Part shown: positions 6,571-11,852 of the stretch, in pieces
Position numbering within the stretch: position 1 is the first letter of the stretch
How the letters are laid out: every line of letters begins with the position of its first letter
Origin: Deltaproteobacteria bacterium
GTDB lineage: Bacteria > Desulfobacterota > Binatia > UBA9968
DNA length: 11,852 nt
Assembly: GCA_005879435.1 (NCBI GenBank)
Contig: VBKX01000343.1
Span: 1-11,852 of the forward strand
Direction: 5' to 3'
Notes under the pieces: model-generated
The model's database searches: none
Told to the model about the DNA's origin: nothing
The model's input: the letters and a program-made list of their open reading frames with translations, nothing else
Position numbers and translations under genes: made by a program

Positions 6571-8595
6571 TTAATTTCTAGATTTCGCCGAACGATCCTT
6601 TTCAAAACGCAATTCAGTCTCTTCGTCGGATAGCAATTCCACCTCATTTAGAATTTTATCGAGTCTTGCGTTACGCGGATCGTTGTCTCGATGCGCGGCA
6701 ATGACCTCCGCCATCTCGGCCACCGTGGGCGAATCGAAAAGAACCTTAACGGGCAGATTCAAGGGGAATGTTAGTACAACGCGCGAGATAACCCGAGTGG
6801 CCGCCAAAGAGTGCCCACCGAGATCAAAGAAATTGTCATGGACGCCGACCTGATCGAGCTCCAGCATCTCGGCCCAGATCTTCGCTAGTGCAGCCTCGAT
6901 CGAGTTTCTCGGCGCCGCATAAGGCACGGCGATCTCCGGCCGTAACCCGTTCGGTTTCGGCAGCGCCTTTCGATCGACTTTCAGAGTATCGGTCAGAGGC
7001 AAGGCATCCAGAGTGATGAAGGTGGCCGGGATCATGTAGTCGGGAAGTTTTTCTTCCAAAAATCGCCTTATTTCGCTGACGTTGGGTCCGGGAGCCGTTT
7101 TGGGCACGACGTAAGCCACGAGGCGCTCGTCGCCGGAGTTGTTATTCAATGCCGTTACGGCGACTTCTTTGATGCCGGGAAATTCCATAAGCGTCATTTC
7201 AATCTCGTCGAGCTCGACGCGATATCCGCGGATCTTTACGAAAAAGTCTTTACGTCCCAGGTGCAACAAACAGCCGTCCGGCAAGAGGCGTCCTAAATCC
7301 CCGGTGCGATAAATTTTTCGGTTTTCATCCGACGGATCATCGAGGAACGAGTCGGCCGTGAGATCGGGGCGGCGCCAGTATCCGGGGGAAACGTAGCGGG
7401 TCCGGACGGCGATTTCGCCTTCATCGCCGGCGACCTGCGCTCCGGAATCATCCAGGAGCAGAACGTCATTGTCGGCAACGGCATAGCCGACCGGGACCAG
7501 GTTGTTACAGACTTCCGTTTCCTTGTCCAAAAAGAACATCCGCAGACTTCCCGTCTCAGAGCTCCCCAGCCGGTTGACGAGGATACAATCGGTTGAAAAG
7601 TATTTCTTGAAAAGGTTTATATCTCGCCTGTAAACCGGTTCGCCCCCAAGCCGCACGATGCGAAGGTCAGGGAAATCCTCCCCGCCGGTCAAACTCTCGA
7701 TAAACTGCCGAAAGACCGTCGGAACCGAATGGTAGATCGTGATTCTTTCGTCGATCAACCATTGTCTGAGTTCGGCGAAACCTTCCGTCTTCAGATCGTA
7801 CGGACAAATCGTCGCGCCGTTGAAGAGAGCGGCGAAAATATCGTGAGCGCCTCCGTTGACGCTGAATGAATAGAGCAGGGTCAACCGGTCCTCCGCGCTG
7901 ATATGAAGACCGTTCGTGTAGTTCATCATGAAATGGAGGACGTTCCGATGGTTTTGCATTACCCCTTTGGGTTTTCCTGTAGAACCCGACGTGTAGATGA
8001 CCCAGCAGAGATCGTCGGGCCGCACGCGCACTGGAGGATCCGTATCGGGAACGTCTTCAATATCGTCGATGTTCAGCAGCCGGCTCGGCGACTCCACCAG
8101 AGTCTTCGCCAACGATAAATATTTCGTGTCGGTTATGATGGTTTGCGCTTGCGCGTCGTCCACAATGAACTTGCTCCGGGCATAGGGAAGCGAGGGATCC
8201 AAGGGCACATAGAACTTGCCTGCCTTCAGCGCGCCCATGATGGCGCTAATGACCGGCGCGTCGTGATCCATGAGCACCGCGATGGAGCGATTTTTATCGC
8301 CCCACGTTGACAACACCGCATGCGCCGTTTTGTTGGCGGTCCGATTGAGATCACCGTACGTTAAACGGTGCCGTCTGGTTTCGACCGCCGTCCGATCCGG
8401 GAACTTTCGCACGATCTTTTCGAATCGCTCCGTAATGCATTGTTCGATCTCATCCTCGGCAAATTCGATGAACGCTCCGTTCGGATGGAAACATTTCGCC
8501 CGAATATGATCATCTGACCTTCCCGCCATAGGGGCAAATGCTAGCTGATTTGCGAATCCTCGTAAATAGCAATTGTTGCCATGAGTCCGAGGCAT
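6571..8595 (-). CDS. Stand-alone NRPS-like protein: adenylation domain plus peptidyl carrier domain
   Basis: The 674-aa protein starts at an ATG with a clear Shine-Dalgarno (AAGGAT, 8600-8605). Residues about 48-545 are an AMP-forming adenylation domain with the core motifs in order: A3 IYTSGSTGKPKG (200-211), A4 region SFSVNGGAHDIF (243-254), A5 region NRLGSSETG (341-349), A6 GEIAVRTRYVSPGYW (393-407), A7 YRTGDLGRLLPDG (429-441), A8 KIRGYRVELDEIE (454-466), A9 LPDYMIP (517-523) and A10 LKVDRKALP (538-546, catalytic Lys539). Residues about 562-635 are a carrier domain; DNFFDLGGHS contains Ser596 for phosphopantetheine attachment. The tail (LNEVELLSDEE) resembles the ending of other free A-PCP proteins. 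It should activate a carboxylic acid with ATP and load it on its own carrier in the cytoplasm. There is no condensation, reductase or thioesterase domain and no biosynthetic partner beside it. A4 lacks the usual FDxS aspartate (Asn247 aligns there) and A5 has GSSETG for GPTE, so an ordinary alpha-amino acid may not be the substrate. Confidence 0.93.
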   Translation of the reverse strand: MPRTHGNNCYLRGFANQLAFAPMAGRSDDHIRAKCFHPNGAFIEFAEDEIEQCITERFEKIVRKFPDRTAVETRRHRLTYGDLNRTANKTAHAVLSTWGDKNRSIAVLMDHDAPVISAIMGALKAGKFYVPLDPSLPYARSKFIVDDAQAQTIITDTKYLSLAKTLVESPSRLLNIDDIEDVPDTDPPVRVRPDDLCWVIYTSGSTGKPKGVMQNHRNVLHFMMNYTNGLHISAEDRLTLLYSFSVNGGAHDIFAALFNGATICPYDLKTEGFAELRQWLIDERITIYHSVPTVFRQFIESLTGGEDFPDLRIVRLGGEPVYRRDINLFKKYFSTDCILVNRLGSSETGSLRMFFLDKETEVCNNLVPVGYAVADNDVLLLDDSGAQVAGDEGEIAVRTRYVSPGYWRRPDLTADSFLDDPSDENRKIYRTGDLGRLLPDGCLLHLGRKDFFVKIRGYRVELDEIEMTLMEFPGIKEVAVTALNNNSGDERLVAYVVPKTAPGPNVSEIRRFLEEKLPDYMIPATFITLDALPLTDTLKVDRKALPKPNGLRPEIAVPYAAPRNSIEAALAKIWAEMLELDQVGVHDNFFDLGGHSLAATRVISRVVLTFPLNLPVKVLFDSPTVAEMAEVIAAHRDNDPRNARLDKILNEVELLSDEETELRFEKDRSAKSRN

Positions 8596-8616
8596 TCTTA
8601 TCCTTAAGACTGAACC

Positions 8617-8636
8617 CTAAACACGCTTCTGTTTAG
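8617..8636. promoter_or_regulatory. 20-bp palindrome upstream of the adenylation gene, possible operator
   Basis: CTAAACA (8617-8623), six unpaired bases and TGTTTAG (8630-8636) form a perfect inverted repeat centred about 31 bp upstream of the adenylation start codon. A TTGACT sequence on the minus strand (8635-8640) touches its edge, but I find no good -10 box at the proper distance. Size and position fit a dimeric repressor site or an mRNA leader hairpin. Confidence 0.4.
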
Positions 8637-8674
8637 TCAACCTTAATTGTTATTATTGTGCGTACGGAACTGTT

Positions 8675-8691
8675 CGATTGTGAAACAATCG
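8675..8691. repeat. 17-bp inverted repeat (7-bp arms, 3-bp centre)
   Basis: CGATTGT (8675-8681), GAA and ACAATCG (8685-8691) are perfect inverted copies, 39 bp beyond the 20-bp palindrome in the same upstream region. The arm sequence differs from that palindrome, so the two are not copies of one site. It may be a second regulatory site or a chance hairpin. Confidence 0.3.
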
Positions 8692-8835
8692 CGTTGAATC
8701 CTCGCATTGAATTTGAAGTCGTAGGTAACGGATGTTTTAAGCAAGCTTATCCTACCGGAAATTTGTTCCCGACAACGTTATGGTTCCATTTGTTGCAGAG
8801 TGGACGGAAGTCTATTCCGCGGCGCGTGCTGGTCT
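8692..8835. other. Spacer with no recognisable gene
   Basis: This part of the 573-nt gap between the adenylation gene and the flavoprotein gene contains a plus-strand frame from a GTG at 8658 to 8861. Its translation has no domain, signal peptide or Shine-Dalgarno, so I do not call it. Nothing else stands out. Confidence 0.4.
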
Positions 8836-9066
8836 TTACTGGGTTGCTGGCCGACCTTTAGAATGAGGCTCAATTCCATTGTCTGGATTCTGTGATTTTG
8901 CTTTTACTATTTGAAACTGAATACCTAAAGCCTTCGCAGTTAACCGCATGGTCCCAAACATAGGTCTGGCGCCTGCGCTGTCTGTGTCATATAGCAAGGC
9001 AACGGGCTGCTGCCGCGTCATAGGCAAAAAAAGATGGTCAGCGTCGCTCTTCGACATCGGTCTCAG
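8836..9066 (-). pseudogene. Fragment resembling an ABC substrate-binding protein (PF04392-like)
   Basis: A short minus-strand frame (ATG at 9057, stop TAG just upstream at 9067-9069) encodes about 73 residues. The middle, PVALLYDTDSAGARP followed by RLTAKALGIQFQIVKAKSQN, resembles the interdomain part of ABC_sub_bind proteins. There a strand of the form 'VAVLxNPxNPGS' is followed by a helix with 'AxALGVQLQ-LEVR'. Those proteins are about 320 residues and exported; this piece has no signal peptide and loses similarity after QNPDN. In another frame just upstream (about 9069-9135, minus), the residues EAANIAIRFN faintly recall the N-terminal 'EGxNVAIEFR' motif of the same family. I read this as a decayed, shifted remnant; a chance frame is the alternative. 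Confidence 0.42.
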
Positions 9067-9168
9067 CTAGAAACTCGTGGATCAATGGAATTGAACCGGA
9101 TCGCAATGTTGGCGGCTTCCACAATTGCAAGCCCTAATTTCCGTTAGTTCCGACTGAAAGGACGATTT

Positions 9169-9753
9169 ATGGATCCGCACTTTGATTGGATAGCAGTTGG
9201 CTCGGGAGCATCAGGCTTGGCAAATGCGTTGTGGGCCGCGCACCGCGGTCTAAAGGCGATCGTCATAGAGAAAGCGCCTGTTGTTGGGGGAGCCACGGCC
9301 TATTCTTACGGGGGCCTTTGGGCACCCAACAACATGCTTCAGCGCGCCGCCCGCATTAACGATTCCGATGAACAAGGGCTCGAATACCTGCGCTTTCTTT
9401 CGGGGGGATTTGCTGAAGAAGAAAAAATGCGCACGTATGTAAAAGAGGCGTCCGCGACGATTAAGGCATTCGCCCAACTGGGTGTTCCCTTTCGAATGAT
9501 CGAGGGTCTTCCCGACCATTACTTTCCGGGCGCGCCTGGCTCACTCGGCCTTGGTCGAACCCTCGAAGTCGCGCCGCTGCCAAAGAAAGCCCTGCCTGAT
9601 TCCGCTCCCGCTCTTTTGGAAAGCCCGTATATGCCGGGAGGTGTTTCCTGGTCTGATGCGATCAAATGGGGAGGGCTGAAAACCTCGAGCACGCGGCGTC
9701 CGTCTATGCGGCGGGTCAAGGATTGGTGGCATGGTTGCTCCTCAAGTGTATAG
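9169..9753 (+). CDS. FAD-dependent dehydrogenase (3-ketosteroid dehydrogenase-like), N-terminal part before a frameshift
   Basis: The ATG follows a Shine-Dalgarno AAAGGA six nt upstream. The N-terminus is a dinucleotide-binding fold: strand DWIAVGSGASG (6-16, GxGxxG), then strand end VIEK with Glu34 placed to bind the FAD ribose. GGATAYSYGGLWAPNN (40-55) is the flavin-contact segment of the FAD_binding_2 family and looks closest to the 3-ketosteroid delta1-dehydrogenase branch. True homology ends near residue 169 (IKWGG); the last ~25 residues of this frame (LKTSSTRRPSMRRVKDWW) are out-of-frame sequence. The protein then continues in the -1 frame from nt 9675, where the next part reads AENLEHAASVYAAGQ. 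One missing G in GGGGAGGGCTG (9668-9678) explains the break. Translated alone this fragment would lack the substrate domain and be inactive. Confidence 0.82.
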   Translation: MDPHFDWIAVGSGASGLANALWAAHRGLKAIVIEKAPVVGGATAYSYGGLWAPNNMLQRAARINDSDEQGLEYLRFLSGGFAEEEKMRTYVKEASATIKAFAQLGVPFRMIEGLPDHYFPGAPGSLGLGRTLEVAPLPKKALPDSAPALLESPYMPGGVSWSDAIKWGGLKTSSTRRPSMRRVKDWWHGCSSSV

Positions 9754-10769
9754 AAAAAGGAGTGACCCTCTTGACGCAATCGCCGGCGACAAGGCTCGTG
9801 CTGGAGGACGGGCGGATCGCTGGTGTTGAAGTGAGAGAGGGAGATCGCGCGCAACAGATAAAAGGTGATTGCGGAATCTTTCTTGGCACGGGCGGCTATG
9901 AATGTAACCCTGAGTTCGTTCGCGCTTACCAATCGTTTCCTAATTCCGCGCCGCATCACCCGCCGACCCAGACGGGTGATGGACTCGTCATGGCAGGGGA
10001 ACTGGGTGCGTTTATCCGGAATATTCCGACAAGTTTAAGCTCTATGGTGGGTTACTGGATCCCGCGCCCAGGAAGCGAGCCTGAGTTTCACTCCGCTGGC
10101 ATACAAGAACTAGCCTATCCTCATTCCATCGTGGTGAATTCTGAAGGCAAGCGATTCGGCAACGAGGCTTTCTTCCAAGAGTTTGTCGTAAAACTCAGAG
10201 AATTTGATGTGGTTAAAAAACATCGATACGCGAACATTCCATTTTTTTTGCTATTTGATTCTCGCTTCAGAGAGCGCTATCCGTTTGCCAACATTCCGCC
10301 AGAAAGGCCGTTGCCGGCTTGGATCAAACGAGCTGAGTCGCTTGCGGGTCTCGCACAAGAATTGGGCATCGACGCGCAGCAGCTCCAGCAAACAGTGGCC
10401 AAATTCAATGATAATGCCAGCGCCGGACTAGATCCGGAATTTGGTCGGGGTCAATCTTTATGGATTCGGAAAGTTGGCGACAGTAAACATCCGATCAACC
10501 CCAACTTGGGGCCATTGTCAAAGGCGCCGTTTTATGGCGTGGAACTAACGCCTACGGAGTCGTCGTCCGCGGGGCTTTATACGGACATTCATGGACGGGT
10601 GATGCACTTACGAGGACACGCCATTGCGAATTTATATGCGGGCGGCACTGTTAGAGTGCGTACGGAGTACGGCGCCGGTTACCAGGCCGGTCTAACGCTG
10701 CTCGGTGGAATGACCTTTGGAAGGATAGCCGTCGAGCATGCGCTCCTTGGGAATAAGAAGCCGAGCTGA
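9666..10769 (+). CDS. FAD-dependent dehydrogenase (3-ketosteroid dehydrogenase-like), C-terminal part after the frameshift
   Basis: Homology starts at about nt 9675 (AENLEHAASV); the ATG at 9666 is probably not a natural start, as no Shine-Dalgarno precedes it. The segment ASVYAAGQGLVAWLLLKCIEKG is the family's helix before the substrate domain, and GIFLGTGGYECNPE is the second FAD-contact strand ('LATGG' motif). Next come the substrate-cap residues SIVVNSEGKRFGNEAFFQEF, the helix TVAKFNDNASAGLDPEFGRG and GPLSKAPFYGVEL. The last FAD-binding part runs GLYTDIHGRVM to LYAGGTVRVRTEYGAGYQAG, and the C-terminal helix is GGMTFGRIAVEHALL. With the missing base restored, the whole protein would be about 533 residues, the usual length for the family. 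It would dehydrogenate a steroid-like or other carbonyl substrate; the exact substrate cannot be told. The stop is 3 nt before the binding-protein gene, so the two form an operon. Confidence 0.85.
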   Translation: MGRAENLEHAASVYAAGQGLVAWLLLKCIEKGVTLLTQSPATRLVLEDGRIAGVEVREGDRAQQIKGDCGIFLGTGGYECNPEFVRAYQSFPNSAPHHPPTQTGDGLVMAGELGAFIRNIPTSLSSMVGYWIPRPGSEPEFHSAGIQELAYPHSIVVNSEGKRFGNEAFFQEFVVKLREFDVVKKHRYANIPFFLLFDSRFRERYPFANIPPERPLPAWIKRAESLAGLAQELGIDAQQLQQTVAKFNDNASAGLDPEFGRGQSLWIRKVGDSKHPINPNLGPLSKAPFYGVELTPTESSSAGLYTDIHGRVMHLRGHAIANLYAGGTVRVRTEYGAGYQAGLTLLGGMTFGRIAVEHALLGNKKPS

Positions 10770-10772
10770 ATT

Positions 10773-11753
10773 ATGCATCAGATAAAAGGCCGGATGCTTT
10801 TCGCGGTTGTGGCGTTTGGACTGGCGATTTTGCGCGCGCCAGCCCCTGTCGTAGCGGCAGAGAAGCCAGCTAAGCTTAGGACTGCTTATGTATCTCCCAT
10901 CGGGGCCATGGCACCCGTGTGGATGGCCGCAGCGTCTTCCGCCTTCCAGACTGAAGGAGTCGACGTCGAACTCGTATACATCCAATCGAGCGCTGCCATT
11001 GCCGCCCTTGTTGCCGGCGAGGTCGATGCTGTGCAGATTTCCGCTCCCGCTATCGTTCCGGTGGTGCTGGCGGGCGGGAATATCACGATGATCGCCGGAC
11101 TACTCAACAAGATGATATTTTCCTTCCACGCCCAGAAGGAGTTCAAGTCGGCGGAGCAGCTGCGCGGAAAGATTGTGGGCGCAGATCGCATCGGATCGCC
11201 GAATGACTACGGAGTCAGAACCGCTCTAACCAAGCTCGGTCTGAAACCGGAAAGCGACGTTCAACTCTTGCGGCTCGGCGGATCGGCAATCCAGTGGTCC
11301 GCATTGCAATCCAAACAGATCGCAGCATCGGCGTTAACCCCACCTGTGAGTTTCAAAGCGGATGCGCAGGGATTTACAAGGCTTGTTGAAACGTACGACT
11401 TGCCTTACCAAAACATCGGGCTGGTGATTAGAAAAAGCGAAGTCGAAAAAAGAGCGGAAATCTGGCTGCGATTGTTGCGCGCCGTACAACGGGGTATCCG
11501 TGCGTGGTATGACAATCCACAGTTATCGAAGAGTGTTCTTGCTAAATATACCAAAGACAACGACCTCGTGATGTTGGACAAGACTTACGAATTTTTTACC
11601 AAACAGGCTGGATTCAATGGGGATCTCAGCTTTACTGATCGCGGCTTCGAACAGATTCTCAGATTCTTTGGGAGCACCGTTCTGCCGGCAGCAAAGGATG
11701 CTTCGCCAAACCAGTTTTACGATACAAGAATTATCGACAAGCTGAAGAAATGA
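10773..11753 (+). CDS. ABC transporter substrate-binding protein, NMT1/THI5 (SsuA/TauA-like) family
   Basis: This 326-aa protein begins 3 nt after the flavoprotein stop. Residues 1-29 are a Sec signal peptide: MHQIKGR, hydrophobic MLFAVVAFGLAIL, then APVVAA with likely cleavage after Ala29; a start at Met8 is also possible. The mature part has the two-lobe periplasmic-binding fold: LRTAYVSPIGAMAPVWMAAASSAF (start, substrate-contact loop), FQTEGVDVELVYIQSS, AALVAGEVDAVQIS, then LRGKIVGADRIGSPNDYGVRTAL and TKLGLKPESDVQLLRLGG. These are standard markers of the NMT1/THI5-like family. Such proteins capture sulfonates, pyrimidines, aromatic or other organic anions for an ABC importer. The permease and ATPase are not in the window and may follow to the right. 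Pairing with a steroid-dehydrogenase-like enzyme suggests uptake of that enzyme's substrate, but this is inference. Confidence 0.9.
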   Translation: MHQIKGRMLFAVVAFGLAILRAPAPVVAAEKPAKLRTAYVSPIGAMAPVWMAAASSAFQTEGVDVELVYIQSSAAIAALVAGEVDAVQISAPAIVPVVLAGGNITMIAGLLNKMIFSFHAQKEFKSAEQLRGKIVGADRIGSPNDYGVRTALTKLGLKPESDVQLLRLGGSAIQWSALQSKQIAASALTPPVSFKADAQGFTRLVETYDLPYQNIGLVIRKSEVEKRAEIWLRLLRAVQRGIRAWYDNPQLSKSVLAKYTKDNDLVMLDKTYEFFTKQAGFNGDLSFTDRGFEQILRFFGSTVLPAAKDASPNQFYDTRIIDKLKK

Positions 11754-11852
11754 CGTGGCCGTTAGGTGCCGTGTGATAAAGCGAATCTCGGGCTGTGAGC
11801 GATCCGGTCGGGTTGGCGTGTATGAATGATTCATGTGAACCGACGCAAAAGG

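Noticed and set aside
8658..8861. Plus-strand 67-aa frame from GTG
   Set aside because: No Shine-Dalgarno, no recognisable motif, and it starts across a palindrome-rich upstream region.
9519..9959. Minus-strand 146-aa frame opposite the flavoprotein gene
   Set aside because: Antisense to a region with clear flavoprotein homology; no domain of its own.
11822..11852. Possible start of a further gene (ATG at 11826 or GTG at 11835, reading NRRKR) over a 13-bp palindrome ATGAATGATTCAT
   Set aside because: Only 6-9 codons are visible before the window ends, and there is no clear ribosome binding site.

Overview
The window is a mixed, fairly GC-rich bacterial segment from an environmental Gram-negative-type lineage. 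The neighbourhood contains FtsX/MacB-type export permeases, a secreted DUF1800/DUF1501 protein, a stand-alone NRPS-like adenylation-carrier protein, a 3-ketosteroid-dehydrogenase-like flavoprotein and periplasmic binding proteins of the NMT1/THI5 type. This mixture suggests an uncultured deltaproteobacterial-grade, Binatota, Methylomirabilota or Tectomicrobia-like organism. That placement is a guess from gene content. No RNA gene, CRISPR array, phage gene or transposase is visible.

Layout. (1) 3-1832, plus strand: two consecutive FtsX-family ABC permeases. The first is cut by the window edge and looks about 15-18 residues short in its transmembrane core. The ATPase and any adaptor must lie to the left, outside the window. 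(2) 1860-5111, minus strand, convergent with the permeases: one 1083-aa exported protein in which DUF1800 and DUF1501, normally two adjacent genes, are joined in one frame. The joint still carries what looks like the tail of the lost DUF1501 Tat signal. A good sigma70-type promoter with an 8-bp direct repeat around its -35 box lies upstream (5220-5249, minus). (3) 5250-5831: mostly empty spacer. (4) 5832-6347, plus: a 171-aa protein of unknown function. (5) 6571-8595, minus: a complete A-PCP protein (adenylation domain, carrier domain, no condensation or thioesterase domain) with unusual A4 and A5 motifs and a 20-bp palindrome just upstream of its start. (6) 8596-9168: spacer holding a decayed fragment that resembles an ABC substrate-binding protein. 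(7) 9169-11753, plus: a two-gene operon with a flavin dehydrogenase split by an apparent one-base deletion in a G run, followed 3 nt later by a secreted NMT1-like substrate-binding protein.

How they fit together. The permease pair belongs to a tripartite-type or lipoprotein-type exporter. The flavoprotein and binding protein look like an uptake-plus-oxidation pair for a hydrophobic or organic-acid substrate, with the permease and ATPase not in view. The adenylating protein is isolated and could load an acyl or aminoacyl group onto its own carrier for a partner encoded elsewhere. The window shows several signs of gene decay or remodelling: a gene fusion, a frameshift, an in-frame deletion and a gene fragment. 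I see no single coherent new multi-gene system. The most distinctive items are the DUF1800-DUF1501 fusion with its promoter, and the unusual adenylation protein.
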